Notes: generated by a model not told the origin, from the sequence alone. A stretch of 64,000 bases of DNA from Clostridiaceae bacterium Marseille-Q4149 (GCA_018228685.1 CP073691.1:2418001-2482000), one strand, 5' to 3'. Shown: positions 1 to 8,427, counted from the stretch's first letter. Numbers and translations are program-made.

Positions 1-375
1 GGGCCGGGCGCACCGGCGCAGCACGGCCTTGACGCAGGACACCAGCTCCATGACCCCGAAGGGCTTGGTGAGATAGTAGTCCGCGCCCAGGTCCAGGGCC
101 TGGATCTTGTCATATTCCGCCCCCCGGGCCGTGGCCATGACCACGGGGATGGAGCGGGTAGCCGGGGCGGCCCGCAGGCGGCGCAGCAGCTCCACCCCGT
201 CCACGCCCGGAAGCATTACGTCCAGCACCACCAGCTCCGGCAGCTCCCGGGCCGTCCCGATGGCGGACCAGAAGGCCGTCCCGTCGGCAAAGCCCCGGGC
301 CTCGAAGCCGGTGGAACGCAGTGTATATACCTCCACATCGCGGATGCTGGAGTCATCCTCCACACACCAGATCAT
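1..375 (-). CDS. Response regulator, receiver domain (partial, PhoB/PhoP-like)
   Basis: The 5' part of a two-component response regulator; the gene runs off the left edge after 125 codons. The translation shows a complete receiver domain: acidic pocket E6-D7-D8, phospho-acceptor D52 in VVLDVMLPG, the conserved Thr in VVMATARG and the Lys in YYLTKPFG. The output domain is outside the window. The ATG at 375 has an AAGGAGGG ribosome binding site. It follows phoU with a 3-bp gap in the pst operon, so I infer that it is the PhoB/PhoP-type activator of the phosphate regulon, probably followed by its sensor kinase beyond the edge. The DNA-binding class (OmpR-like) cannot be confirmed here. Confidence 0.88.
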   Translation of the reverse strand, partial: MIWCVEDDSSIRDVEVYTLRSTGFEARGFADGTAFWSAIGTARELPELVVLDVMLPGVDGVELLRRLRAAPATRSIPVVMATARGAEYDKIQALDLGADYYLTKPFGVMELVSCVKAVLRRCARP

Positions 376-378
376 GGG

Positions 379-1023
379 TTATCCCTCCTTATGCCGGCCG
401 GTGATGGAAAAAATCACCCACTCGGCGATGTTGGTGGCGTGGTCGCCGATGCGCTCGAAATACTTGGCGATCATCAGCAGGTCCAGGGCATACTCCCCGT
501 CTGCGGGGTCGGCGGCGATGCGGCCGATGAGGGCGTGCTTCACCTGCTCGAAATAGGCGTCCACGGTGTCGTCGGCGGCAAGCACCGCCTCTGCTTTTAT
601 TGTATCATGTTTTATGTATGCGTCAACACTTTCTGTCACCATAGAGATGGTTGCCCGGGCCATCTGGCACAGAATGTCGTCGTGCTCGGCGGTGCGGCCC
701 CGGAGAAAGGTGACGATCTCGGCGATGTCCTCGGCCTGGTCGCCGATGCGCTCCATATCCGTGATCATCTTCAGGGCGGCGGAGATCTGGCGCAGGTCCC
801 GGGCCACCGGCTGCTGCTGCAAAAGCAGCTTCAGGCACAGCGACTCGATGGTGCGCTCCTTCTGGTCGATCTCCGTGTCCAGGGGGCCCACCTGGGCGGC
901 CAGGGCGGGGTCTCCCTCCGTCAGGGCCTTGGAGGCCAGGGCGATGACCTCCTCGCACAGGGCGCCCATCTCGATGAGCTCCCGGTTCAGCAGCGCCAAC
1001 TGCTGGTCAAACTGTCTTCTCAT
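379..1023 (-). CDS. phoU: Phosphate transport system regulator PhoU
   Basis: A 214-aa helical protein matching PhoU in length and in its two repeated three-helix units, each carrying the metal-binding E/D-x3-D type pattern (DMERIGDQAEDIAE near residue 90, YFERIGDHATNIAEW near 190). PhoU couples the Pst transporter to the phosphate-sensing kinase and dampens the Pho response when phosphate is plentiful. Its ATG touches the pstB stop (shared base at 1023), and the response regulator follows 3 bp downstream, so translation is likely coupled through the operon. Confidence 0.95.
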   Translation of the reverse strand: MRRQFDQQLALLNRELIEMGALCEEVIALASKALTEGDPALAAQVGPLDTEIDQKERTIESLCLKLLLQQQPVARDLRQISAALKMITDMERIGDQAEDIAEIVTFLRGRTAEHDDILCQMARATISMVTESVDAYIKHDTIKAEAVLAADDTVDAYFEQVKHALIGRIAADPADGEYALDLLMIAKYFERIGDHATNIAEWVIFSITGRHKEG

Positions 1024-1778
1024 TATCCGAACCTCCCGGTGATGTAGTCCTCGGTGCGCTTGTCGGCGGGGGCGGAGAACAGCTGCTCCGTTTTGCCGAA
1101 CTCCACCAGCTCGCCCAGCAGGAAAAAGGCCGTATTGTCGGAAATGCGGGCCGCCTGCTGCATGTTGTGGGTGACCATGACCACGGTGTAATGCTCCTTC
1201 AGCTCCAGGGCCAGGTCCTCGATTTTGGAGGTGGAAATGGGGTCCAGGGCGCTGGTGGCCTCATCCATCAGCAGCACCTCCGGCTCCACGGCCAGGGCCC
1301 GGGCGATGCACAGGCGCTGCTGCTGGCCGCCGGAGAGGCCCATGGCGCTTTTCTTCAGCCGGTCCTTCACCTCGTCCCAGATGGCGGCGGAGCGCAGGGA
1401 GCGCTCCACGATGTCGTCCAGCTTGGCGTGGCTGCGGATGCCGTGGGTCCGGGGCCCGTAGGCCACGTTGTCATAAATGCTCATGGGGAAGGGGTTGGCC
1501 TTCTGGAACACCATGCCGATGCGCTTGCGCAGCAGGGTGGGGTCCACCCTGGCGTCATAGATGTTCTTCCCGTGGAAGTCCACCTCCCCTTCGATCTTCA
1601 CGGAGGGGATCAGGTCGTTCATGCGGTTCAGCGTCCGCAGGAACGTGGATTTGCCGCAGCCGGAGGGGCCGATGAAGGCGGTGATCTGCCGCTCCGGAAT
1701 GGCCACGGACACATCGTGGAGGGCGTGATTGGGCCCGTACCACAGGTTCAGGCTCTTGGCCTCAAGAATCGGTTCCAT
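1023..1778 (-). CDS. pstB: Phosphate ABC transporter ATP-binding protein PstB
   Basis: The ATPase of the high-affinity phosphate importer. Visible motifs: Walker [10 protein letters not shown] (residues 37-45), Q-loop in [20 protein letters not shown] signature LSGGQQQR, Walker [13 protein letters not shown] and the switch His in VMVTHNM. I chose the ATG at 1778 (251 aa, the usual PstB length) because an AGG lies 7 bases upstream; an ATG at 1790 overlapping the pstA stop (ATGA) is possible and adds four residues. Fourth gene of the pst operon. Confidence 0.96.
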   Translation of the reverse strand: MEPILEAKSLNLWYGPNHALHDVSVAIPERQITAFIGPSGCGKSTFLRTLNRMNDLIPSVKIEGEVDFHGKNIYDARVDPTLLRKRIGMVFQKANPFPMSIYDNVAYGPRTHGIRSHAKLDDIVERSLRSAAIWDEVKDRLKKSAMGLSGGQQQRLCIARALAVEPEVLLMDEATSALDPISTSKIEDLALELKEHYTVVMVTHNMQQAARISDNTAFFLLGELVEFGKTEQLFSAPADKRTEDYITGRFG

Positions 1779-1786
1779 AAATTGCC

Positions 1787-2638
1787 TCATTTCTTTCGCA
1801 GCTTCCGCCCCACCAGGGAGGCGGTCAGGTTGATCAGCAGGGTCAGCACCATCAGGATGGTGGCGATGGAGAAGGCCAGGGCCGTCTCGCCCCGCTCGGT
1901 GGCGTAGACATACAGGGCCACGGTCAGGGAGGCGGCGGAGGTGTGCAGGGACTTGATAAAGCCCACCAGTTCCAGGCCGAAGCCCGCCGTATACAGCAGG
2001 GCGGCGCTTTCGCCCACAATGCGGCCCACCGCCAGGATGCAGCCGGTGACGATGCCGTCCACGGCCCCGGGCAGCACCACGGTGCGGATCATGTGCCACT
2101 TTCCGGCTCCCAGGCCCAGGGCCCCCTCCCGATAGGACTGGGGCACGGTTTTCAGGCTCTCCTGGGTGGTGCGGACGATGGTGGGCAGAATCATCACCAC
2201 CAGCGTCAGGTTGCCGGCCAGGATGCCCGCCTTCAGGCCCAGCCGCTGCACAAACAGCAGCATACCCACCAGGCCGAAGATGATGGAGGGGATGCCCGTC
2301 AGGGTCTCGGTGGCGAACTCGATGACGGCCACCAGGCGGCGGTTGGCGGCGTACTCCGTCAGATAGATGGCGGCCCCTACCCCCAGGGGCAGGACGATGA
2401 CCATGGCCACCACGATGATATACAGGGTGTTGAGAATGTTGGGCAGGACGCCCACGGTGTCCTTGATATAGCTGGTCTGGCTGGTCAGCAGGGACCAGGT
2501 GATGCCCGGCACCCCGCGATAGAAGATATAGCCGATGAGAAACAGCAGCAGGGCGCAGGTCAGTCCCGCGCACAGCCACACCAGAAACCGCAGCCCTCTG
2601 TCATACAGACGGCGGCGGGGCGACAGCTTTTGCTCCAT
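1787..2638 (-). CDS. pstA: Phosphate ABC transporter permease PstA
   Basis: A 283-aa inner-membrane permease with about six hydrophobic segments, the first at residues 20-42. The binding-protein-dependent transport EAA-like loop lies near residue 170 ([17 protein letters not shown]), where the permease contacts PstB. It pairs with PstC to form the phosphate channel. It starts 4 bp after pstC and ends just before pstB, so all are cotranscribed. Confidence 0.95.
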   Translation of the reverse strand: MEQKLSPRRRLYDRGLRFLVWLCAGLTCALLLFLIGYIFYRGVPGITWSLLTSQTSYIKDTVGVLPNILNTLYIIVVAMVIVLPLGVGAAIYLTEYAANRRLVAVIEFATETLTGIPSIIFGLVGMLLFVQRLGLKAGILAGNLTLVVMILPTIVRTTQESLKTVPQSYREGALGLGAGKWHMIRTVVLPGAVDGIVTGCILAVGRIVGESAALLYTAGFGLELVGFIKSLHTSAASLTVALYVYATERGETALAFSIATILMVLTLLINLTASLVGRKLRKK

Positions 2639-2641
2639 GGG

Positions 2642-3535
2642 TCAGTCCTCCTTCCGCTTTTTGATGAACACATTGAGAAAAACGTTGATGAGCATAATGA
2701 ACAGAAACAGCACCAGGCCGATGGAAAACAGGGCCTGCTGATACAGACTGCCCACCGGGGCGTAGGACATGCCGGAGATGATGCCGGTGGTCAGGAACCG
2801 GACGGACTGGAACAGCCCCGGCATATTGGCCACGTTTCCGGCCACCATGATGATGGCCATGGCCTCACCGATGGCCCGGCCCACGCCCAGCACCACGGCG
2901 GTGGCCACGCCGCTGCGGGCGGCGTGGAGGCTGACCCGGAAATAGGTCTCCGTGGCGGTGGCCCCCAGGGCCAGGCTGGCCTCCTCATACTCCCGGGGCA
3001 CCGCCCGCAGGGCCGTTTCCGACACGTTGATGATGGAGGGCAGCACCATAATGGACAGCACCAGGATGGCCGCCAGCAGACAGGCGCCGGACCCCAGGGA
3101 GAAGGTGGTGCGGATCAGGGGCACCAGCACGATCATGCCCACCAGGCCGTATACCACCGACGGGATGCCCGCCAGCAGCTGCACGGCGGTGCGGATCACG
3201 GCGGCGGCCCTGGGCGGGGCCAGCTTTGCCAGGAAGATGGCCGTCATCAGGCCGATGGGCACGCCGATGACCATGGCCCCGGCGGTGCCGTATATGGAGG
3301 TGAGGATGAAGGGGAGAATGCCGTACTGGGCCCCGGTGGTGGTGTTGGTGGGGTCCCAGACCTGGCCGAACAGGAATTTGAACAGGCCGATCTGGCGGAT
3401 GGCGGGCAGGCCCGAGAGGATCAGATACACGCTGATGACCAGCACGAAGCCCACGGCCACGATGCCGCACAGCAGGAAGATCAGATGGATCACGGTTTCC
3501 AGGGCCTTGCGGGCCCCTGTATTCTTTGAACGCAT
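2642..3535 (-). CDS. pstC: Phosphate ABC transporter permease PstC
   Basis: A 297-aa permease with a hydrophobic segment at residues 13-38 and about five more. The EAA-like loop (PREYEEASLALGATATETY) is around residue 180. It forms the heterodimeric membrane channel with PstA for ATP-driven phosphate import. It lies between pstS (78-bp gap) and pstA (3-bp gap). Length and motif order are normal for the family. Confidence 0.95.
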   Translation of the reverse strand: MRSKNTGARKALETVIHLIFLLCGIVAVGFVLVISVYLILSGLPAIRQIGLFKFLFGQVWDPTNTTTGAQYGILPFILTSIYGTAGAMVIGVPIGLMTAIFLAKLAPPRAAAVIRTAVQLLAGIPSVVYGLVGMIVLVPLIRTTFSLGSGACLLAAILVLSIMVLPSIINVSETALRAVPREYEEASLALGATATETYFRVSLHAARSGVATAVVLGVGRAIGEAMAIIMVAGNVANMPGLFQSVRFLTTGIISGMSYAPVGSLYQQALFSIGLVLFLFIMLINVFLNVFIKKRKED

Positions 3536-3613
3536 AGTCGGTTCCTTTCTGGTCCGGAACGGGAAAGGCCCCTGGCCCGGGATAACGGGTCAGGGGAGGT
3601 CTCCCGGGGATGG

Positions 3614-4468
3614 TTACTTGGCCACGGGCACCGCACCGGCGTTCTTGATGAGGTCGGAAGCGGCGGAGGAGGTGGCGAAGTCAAAGAAAGCCTGGGCGGC
3701 GGCGGAGAGAGTCACGCCCTGCTTGGTCACCAGCACAAAGGGACGCTGGATTTCATAGCTGCCGTCCAGGACGGTGGCTTCGGTGCAGGCCACACCGCCC
3801 ACGGTGAGGGCCTTGACAGTGGACTTGCCTTCCACGGCGGACAGAGATGCGTAGCCGATGGCGTTGGGGTTGCCGGCAACGGCCTCAATGACGCCGCCGG
3901 TGGAGGTCAGCTCCTGGTCCAGCTTGCAGGCATCCTTGGTATCGGTGATGGACTCGAAACCGTCCCGGGTGCCGCTGCCGGACTCACGGCCGATGCAGGA
4001 GATGGCGCCGGGGTCGCCGCCCACCTCGCTCCAGTCGGTGATCTTGCCGGTGAAGATGTCGGCGATCTGCGCAACGGTCAGGTCCGCGACCTTGCTATCG
4101 GCGTTGATGATGATGGCGATGCCGTCCAGGGCCACGGTGGTCTCCTGGAGACCGGCGGACTTCTCCTGGTCCTTCAGGGCCCGGGAGGCCAGGCCGATAT
4201 CGGCGGAGCCGTTCTTCACGGCCTCGATGCCGGCGCCGGAGCCGGTGGGATCATAGGTGACGGTGACGCCGGGGTTGTCGGCGGTGAACTGCTCCTTCAG
4301 CGCGCCGATGACCTTGTCCATGGAGGTGGAGCCGTTGGTAGACACGGAGCCGGAGAGAGCGGTGCTGTTATCGTCGTTCTTAGGGGTGTCATTGGTCTTC
4401 TGGCCGCAGCCGGACAGGATGCCCAGTGCCATGACGATGCACAGGGCCATGGAAAGAAACCTTTTCAT
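3614..4468 (-). CDS. pstS: Phosphate-binding lipoprotein PstS
   Basis: The substrate-binding protein of the Pst system, 284 aa. It opens with a lipoprotein signal peptide (basic MKR, hydrophobic stretch, lipobox LSGC with Cys21), so it should be anchored to the outer face of the membrane. Phosphate-binding loops are visible as GSTSM (about residue 47), TGSGAGIEA (about 77) and RESGSGTRDGFE (about 155). It is the first gene of the operon and lies directly behind the Pho-box-like repeats. The 78-bp gap before pstC contains a GC-rich inverted repeat, which may trim expression of the downstream genes; that is inference. Confidence 0.95.
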   Translation of the reverse strand: MKRFLSMALCIVMALGILSGCGQKTNDTPKNDDNSTALSGSVSTNGSTSMDKVIGALKEQFTADNPGVTVTYDPTGSGAGIEAVKNGSADIGLASRALKDQEKSAGLQETTVALDGIAIIINADSKVADLTVAQIADIFTGKITDWSEVGGDPGAISCIGRESGSGTRDGFESITDTKDACKLDQELTSTGGVIEAVAGNPNAIGYASLSAVEGKSTVKALTVGGVACTEATVLDGSYEIQRPFVLVTKQGVTLSAAAQAFFDFATSSAASDLIKNAGAVPVAK

Positions 4469-4523
4469 TTTTTCAGAATCTCCTTTCGATTCAACGGATT
4501 TTGGATATCCTCGGTACAGTTCA

Positions 4524-4579
4524 TAGGATACGGGCCGGATGTAAAGCCGGAAAGGCGTGTTTTGTAAAATCCCGGTAAA
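4524..4579 (-). promoter_or_regulatory. Pho-box-like repeats and promoter of the pst operon
   Basis: Read on the minus strand, TTTACC (4579-4574) and TTTACA (4568-4563) are spaced 11 bp, and a further TTTACA (4545-4540) lies two turns on (23 bp). A -10-like TATCCT (4530-4525) follows 9 bp after the last repeat. Direct TT(A/T/C)ACA repeats with 11-bp phasing are the known PhoP/PhoB binding pattern in Gram-positive bacteria, and an activator site replacing the -35 box fits this geometry. Confidence 0.7.
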
Positions 4580-4619
4580 ATGCCGGGCCCGGCCAAGGGC
4601 GAAATTTTCGCCGCCCGGC

Positions 4620-4648
4620 TTTACGGATGCCCGGCGGCGTGGTATACT
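4620..4648 (+). promoter_or_regulatory. Promoter for the HAD phosphatase operon
   Basis: TTTACG (4620-4625), 17-bp spacer, TATACT (4643-4648). It lies 135 bp upstream of the phosphatase gene and back to back with the pst promoter. Confidence 0.65.
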
Positions 4649-4682
4649 CCAAAAGACAGAGAACGAGAAAAATCGGAAAGAG

Positions 4683-4778
4683 ATGAGTCCTGTGCGGAAA
4701 AATCAGGCAGAGGGGCTGCTGCGGAAGCTGCCCCGGCCCGCCGGGAAGAAACCGGCCCCGGCTGCCAATAAGGAGTAA
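4683..4778 (+). CDS. Possible small leader protein (31 aa)
   Basis: ATG to TAA encoding a very basic 31-aa peptide (MSPVRKNQAEG... ending PAANKE). It sits between a good promoter and the HAD gene, and its last codons contain the ribosome binding site of that gene, so it could couple translation. A GGAAAG stands only 3 bases before the ATG, which is close for a ribosome binding site. No family recognised; it may simply be untranslated leader. Confidence 0.3.
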   Translation: MSPVRKNQAEGLLRKLPRPAGKKPAPAANKE

Positions 4779-4783
4779 ATAAC

Positions 4784-5428
4784 ATGAAATATCAGGCGAT
4801 TTTATTTGATATGGACGGAACACTGCTGGACACCCTGACGGATATGCAGGCAGCGGTGAACTACATCCTGGAAAAATACGGCTATCCCACCCGGACCCTG
4901 GAGGAGGTGCGCCGGTTCGTGGGCAACGGCGCGGGACCGCTGATTCACCGGGCCCTGCCCCAGGGGGTGGACCCGGACCGGGAGGCGGAAATCCTGGCGG
5001 ACTACCGGGCCTATTACCAGGCCCACAACTGCGTGGAGACCCGGCCCTATGACGGCATCGGGCCGCTGCTGGAGCGGCTGCGGCAGGAGGGCGTGCGGAC
5101 GGCGGTGGTGTCCAACAAGCCGGACCGGACCACCCGGACCCTGGCGGCCCGGTTCTTCCCGGAGCTGGACGGGGCCATGGGCCAGCGGGAGGGCATCGCC
5201 TCCAAGCCCGCCCCGGATATGGTCCGGGCGGCTCTGGACCAGCTTCACGCGGCCCCGGAGGAGGCTCTGTATGTGGGCGACAGCGAGGTGGACGTGGCCA
5301 CCGCCCGGAACGCCGGGCTGGACATGATCGGCGTGGCCTGGGGGTTCCGGGGTCGGGCGGCTCTGGAGGCCGCAGGCGCGCCCCTGGTGGCGGACACCCC
5401 GGAGCAGCTGCTGGACATGCTGCAATGA
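4784..5428 (+). CDS. HAD-family phosphatase, phosphoglycolate phosphatase-like
   Basis: A 214-aa HAD hydrolase. Motif I is DMDGT (Asp9 nucleophile, Asp11 acid/base), motif II lies in VVSNK, the motif III Lys in SKPAPD and motif IV in YVGDSEVD. The cap of about 65 residues after motif I is the type-1 helical cap of the Gph/PpaX group. Likely substrates are phosphoglycolate, pyrophosphate or sugar phosphates; the sequence alone does not decide. AAGGAG precedes the ATG. The next gene starts 26 bp downstream, so the two are probably cotranscribed. Confidence 0.85.
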   Translation: MKYQAILFDMDGTLLDTLTDMQAAVNYILEKYGYPTRTLEEVRRFVGNGAGPLIHRALPQGVDPDREAEILADYRAYYQAHNCVETRPYDGIGPLLERLRQEGVRTAVVSNKPDRTTRTLAARFFPELDGAMGQREGIASKPAPDMVRAALDQLHAAPEEALYVGDSEVDVATARNAGLDMIGVAWGFRGRAALEAAGAPLVADTPEQLLDMLQ

Positions 5429-5454
5429 CCCCAAATCACGAAACGAGGTGCAAT

Positions 5455-6570
5455 ATGCATACATTTATGGTGCCCTGCCTGCTGGGCCTGGAGAAATTGG
5501 TGGGCGACGAGATCCGGCGGCTGGGCTTGAAGGACGTGCAGGTGGAAAACGGCCGGGTGCTGTGCCGGGGGGAGCTGTCCGACCTGGCGCGGCTGAACAT
5601 CAACCTGCGCTGCGGGGCACGGGTGCTGCTGGTGCTGGGCCGGTTCCCGGCCCGCAGCTTTGAGGAGCTGTTTCAGGGCACCCGGGCCATCCCATGGGAG
5701 GAGTATCTGCCCCGGGACGCGGCCTTCCCGGTGAAGGGCTACTCCATCTCCTCCCAGCTGCACGCGGTGCCCGCCTGCCAGTCCATCATCAAAAAGGCCA
5801 TGGTGGAGCGGATGAAGGCCCACTACGGCCTGGAGCAGTTCCCGGAGGACGGGGTCAAGTATCAGGTGCGGTTCTCCCTGTTCAAGGACGAGGCCATGAT
5901 CTGCCTGGACAGCTCCGGCGAGGGACTGTACAAGCGGGGCTATCGGGCCGTGGGCGTGGAGGCCCCCCTGCGGGAGACGCTGGCGGCGGCCATGGTGACC
6001 CTGTCCCGCTTCCGGGGCCGGGACCCCTTCTGCGACCCCTTCTGCGGCAGCGGCACCATCTGCATCGAGGCGGCGCTGATCGCCATGAACCGGGCCCCGG
6101 GCCTGGACCGCAGCTTCGACGCCCAGCGCTGGGGCTTCGTGCCCTCCGGGGACTGGCTGACCGCCGCCGGAGAGGCCATGGACAAGGAGTTCCACGGCCG
6201 GTACGACATCTGGGGCGGCGACGTGGACCCCCGGGCCGTGGCCATTGCCCGGGACAACGCCCGGAAGGCCGGGGTGGAGGACGTGGTGCGCTTCGAGGTG
6301 GCGGATATGCGGAATTTCCGCCGGGACGACACCTATGGCCAGCTGGTGACCAATCCCCCCTACGGCGAGCGGCTGCTGGAGCGGCAGGAGGCCGAGGCCC
6401 TGTACCGGGACTTCGGCAAAATGTGGGAGCGGCTGCCGGACACCTGGCGGACGCTGGTCCTCAGCAGCCACACGGAATTTGAGCGCACCTTCGGCCACCA
6501 GGCCAAGAAGAAGCACAAGCTCTATAACGGCATGATCAAGTGCGACCTGTTTATGTACGGCAACGTATAA
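5455..6570 (+). CDS. Class I SAM-dependent rRNA methyltransferase (RlmL N-half-like, THUMP domain)
   Basis: A 371-aa protein with an N-terminal ferredoxin-like/THUMP region (residues 1-150) and a Rossmann methyltransferase domain. SAM motif I is seen as DPFCGSGTI (about residue 190), and the catalytic NPPYGERL motif (about 300) is typical of N2-guanine methyltransferases. It corresponds to the N-terminal half of E. coli RlmL, a stand-alone form common in Firmicutes, predicted to modify 23S rRNA. I start at ATG 5455, preceded by GAGGTG; an upstream in-frame ATG at 5425 has no ribosome binding site. Confidence 0.87.
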   Translation: MHTFMVPCLLGLEKLVGDEIRRLGLKDVQVENGRVLCRGELSDLARLNINLRCGARVLLVLGRFPARSFEELFQGTRAIPWEEYLPRDAAFPVKGYSISSQLHAVPACQSIIKKAMVERMKAHYGLEQFPEDGVKYQVRFSLFKDEAMICLDSSGEGLYKRGYRAVGVEAPLRETLAAAMVTLSRFRGRDPFCDPFCGSGTICIEAALIAMNRAPGLDRSFDAQRWGFVPSGDWLTAAGEAMDKEFHGRYDIWGGDVDPRAVAIARDNARKAGVEDVVRFEVADMRNFRRDDTYGQLVTNPPYGERLLERQEAEALYRDFGKMWERLPDTWRTLVLSSHTEFERTFGHQAKKKHKLYNGMIKCDLFMYGNV

Positions 6571-6592
6571 GCACCCGCCCCGGGCATTTTAT

Positions 6593-6621
6593 TTGCACCC
6601 GGCAGCTTCCTGTGATATAAT
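6593..6621 (+). promoter_or_regulatory. Promoter of the nucleoside phosphorylase gene
   Basis: TTGCAC (6593-6598), 17-bp spacer and a perfect TATAAT (6616-6621), 39 bp before the ATG. Confidence 0.8.
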
Positions 6622-6660
6622 GACGGCATCACACGGATCAATTATCAAGGAGGCGCAGCT

Positions 6661-7428
6661 ATGCAAAAGCTGGACAAACAGTTCCATATCCACTGCGTGG
6701 AGGGCGACGTGGGCCGTTACGTCATCCTGCCCGGCGACCCCGGCCGCTGCGAAAAGATCGCGGCCCTGTTCGACGACGCCCATTTTGTGGCCCAGAACCG
6801 CGAATTCACCATCTATACCGGCACCCTGCTGGGGGAAAAGGTCTCCGTCTGCTCCACCGGCATCGGCGGCCCCTCCGCCTCCATCGCCATGGAGGAGCTG
6901 CACAACATCGGCGCGGATACCTTCATCCGGGTGGGCACCTGCGGCGGCATCGACCTGGACGTGCGCTCCGGCGACGTGGTGGTGGCCACCGGGGCCATCC
7001 GCTTTGAGCACACCAGCCGGGAGTATGCCCCCATCGAGTACCCGGCCGTGGCCAATTTCGACGTCACCTGCGCCCTGGTACAGGCCGCCAAAAACCTGGG
7101 CAAGTCCCTGAAAACCGGCGTGGTGCAGTGCAAGGACGCCTTCTATGGCCAGCACAGCCCCGCCAGAATGCCGGTGTCCTATGAGCTGCTGAACAAGTGG
7201 GAGGCCTGGAAGCGCCTGCACGTGAAGGCCAGCGAAATGGAAAGCGCCGCCCTGTTTGTGGTGGCCGACGCCCTGGGCTGCCGCTGCGGCAGCTGCTTCC
7301 ATGTGATCTGGAACCAGGAGCGGGAAGCCGCCGGGTTGGACCAGGACATGAGCGAGGACACCACCTCCGCCGTGGAGGTGGGCGTGGAGGCCCTGAAGCT
7401 GCTGATCCAGGCGGACCGGCAGGCATAA
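6661..7428 (+). CDS. udp: Uridine phosphorylase-type nucleoside phosphorylase
   Basis: A 255-aa member of the PNP/UDP phosphorylase family, which cleaves uridine (or a related nucleoside) with phosphate to free base and ribose-1-phosphate. Visible motifs: phosphate-binding LPGDPGR (residues 21-27), [14 protein letters not shown] (about 68-81), GTCGGI (about 96-101) and the nucleoside-binding SEMESAALF (about 191-199). Length and motif order fit uridine phosphorylase best, but other pyrimidine or purine specificities are not excluded. Single-gene unit with its own promoter and terminator. Confidence 0.87.
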   Translation: MQKLDKQFHIHCVEGDVGRYVILPGDPGRCEKIAALFDDAHFVAQNREFTIYTGTLLGEKVSVCSTGIGGPSASIAMEELHNIGADTFIRVGTCGGIDLDVRSGDVVVATGAIRFEHTSREYAPIEYPAVANFDVTCALVQAAKNLGKSLKTGVVQCKDAFYGQHSPARMPVSYELLNKWEAWKRLHVKASEMESAALFVVADALGCRCGSCFHVIWNQEREAAGLDQDMSEDTTSAVEVGVEALKLLIQADRQA

Positions 7429-7436
7429 ATTGCAGA

Positions 7437-7469
7437 AAACGGGCGGCCCCGGTCAGGGGCCGCCCGTTT
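7437..7469. terminator. Bidirectional terminator after udp
   Basis: A perfect 14-bp GC-rich stem (arms 7437-7450 and 7456-7469) with a 5-nt loop, A-rich before and T-rich after. It can serve udp and the converging gene at 7471-7839. The same arms recur at 8390-8427. Confidence 0.85.
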
Positions 7470-7470
7470 A

Positions 7471-7839
7471 TCAGAGCAGGTAAGAGGCGTACACGCTGTT
7501 CTGCCCCTCGACTTTCTCAAATCCGGACGCAGCGTAAGCCGCGATTTCTTCCGCCGCGTCTGTGTAAACCAGCGCCATCATCCGGTTCGGCCCGTTTCGT
7601 CTGACCGCCTCTGCCAGCAGGGGGACCGCATATTTCCGGAAGGGCAGTCCGGGCCTGACCAACAGGCCCTGCACGGTCCCGTCTGCCACAACGGCAAATG
7701 CGGATTCGTCCTTCCGGTGCAGTGAACCGTAAAGATTATCGGGGTCATATGTGAAATGTGGGTCACAAAAGAGCGGGTCGCGCGAAATGTCCAGAATGAA
7801 CGCCCGGTATTTCTCAAAGGAATTGATTGTCACGATCAT
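7471..7839 (-). CDS. GNAT acetyltransferase-like protein, probably internally deleted
   Basis: 122 aa starting at an ATG with AGGAG 8 bases upstream. The C-terminal half (NRMMALVYTDAAEEIAAYAASGF) has the look of the last strand and helix of a GNAT fold. From memory of a clostridial GNAT family of about 280 aa, the first ~60 residues match the N-terminus and the last ~60 match the C-terminus, with the middle missing at the point GLLVRPG. That would remove the acetyl-CoA loop, so the product is probably inactive. It overlaps the upstream gene by 26 bp and shares its promoter. Confidence 0.5.
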   Translation of the reverse strand: MIVTINSFEKYRAFILDISRDPLFCDPHFTYDPDNLYGSLHRKDESAFAVVADGTVQGLLVRPGLPFRKYAVPLLAEAVRRNGPNRMMALVYTDAAEEIAAYAASGFEKVEGQNSVYASYLL

Positions 7840-8290
7840 GTGGATTCTCCTGTATGATTCGCCATCTCAACTCATTTGCAACGATATAAGTATCTGCCGG
7901 TTCAGCAATTGAATTATCAATCTTATTAATATCGAAGCAGTCCGTATCCGACCACACGATCACCCGATCCGGGCTTCCCGGCAGTAAGCCGTTGTGGAAG
8001 GCCAGATATGCGTCCAAAATAAGGCAAAGATAATTATCCTGCCAGCCTACTATATGCATCTGACGTAGCCCCGAGAACTGTAGCTCTATTGTTTTAGGCT
8101 CCCATTGACTCTGGCATATAACGGACAGTATTCTTTCGTTTGGGCCTCCAAAATGCATGACCATATCGTTATCAACGAATGCACCGCTCTGAAAACTGAG
8201 CGAAACGATGCAGGAATCATGAAAACCGCCATAAGTCTCCATTAAAAAGTCAATATCTTCTTGTAATTCAATCTTATGCCAATCGCCCAT
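7814..8290 (-). CDS. Hypothetical protein (158 aa)
   Basis: Not recognised. A soluble 158-aa protein without signal peptide or membrane segments, rich in aromatic residues (ETYGGFHDSCI near residue 20, WQDNYLCLILDAY near 85, IVWSDTDCFD near 113). The start is placed at ATG 8290, which has GGAGG 8 bases upstream; a TTG at 8323 would lie almost on the transcription start. It is the first gene of a two-gene operon with the GNAT remnant. Base composition is visibly less GC-rich than in the neighbouring housekeeping genes. Confidence 0.6.
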   Translation of the reverse strand: MGDWHKIELQEDIDFLMETYGGFHDSCIVSLSFQSGAFVDNDMVMHFGGPNERILSVICQSQWEPKTIELQFSGLRQMHIVGWQDNYLCLILDAYLAFHNGLLPGSPDRVIVWSDTDCFDINKIDNSIAEPADTYIVANELRWRIIQENPHDRDNQFL

Positions 8291-8326
8291 CGCTTCCGCC
8301 TCCACAGGTGTAAGTTCGGTCAATAG

Positions 8327-8355
8327 ATTATATCAGATTCGTGTGCTTGGTTCAA
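8327..8355 (-). promoter_or_regulatory. Promoter of the 8290-7471 two-gene cassette
   Basis: On the minus strand: TTGAAC (8355-8350), 17-bp spacer, TATAAT (8332-8327). Its position rules out the upstream TTG start of the hypothetical gene. Confidence 0.8.
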
Positions 8356-8389
8356 ATAAAAATCTTCTGATTGACAATCCGATAATGCG

Positions 8390-8427
8390 AAACGGGCGGC
8401 CCCATAGACATAAGGGGCCGCCCGTTT
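8390..8427. terminator. Second copy of the 14-bp hairpin
   Basis: Arms 8390-8403 and 8414-8427 are identical to those of the hairpin at 7437-7469, but the loop is 10 nt instead of 5. No gene ends here now; the hairpin lies upstream of the cassette's promoter, so it looks like a duplicated copy. Confidence 0.75.

Noticed and set aside
1555..1743. Short minus-strand frame inside pstB
   Set aside because: Out-of-frame shadow of the Walker A region.
2000..3500. Long plus-strand frame rich in Gly, His and Gln opposite pstA/pstC
   Set aside because: It is the antisense shadow of the GC-rich pst genes: low-complexity translation and no ribosome binding site.
4557..4771. Two longer plus-strand frames between pstS and the HAD gene
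   Set aside because: Both would start upstream of the -10 box of the promoter at 4620-4648; only the short 4683-4778 frame remains possible.
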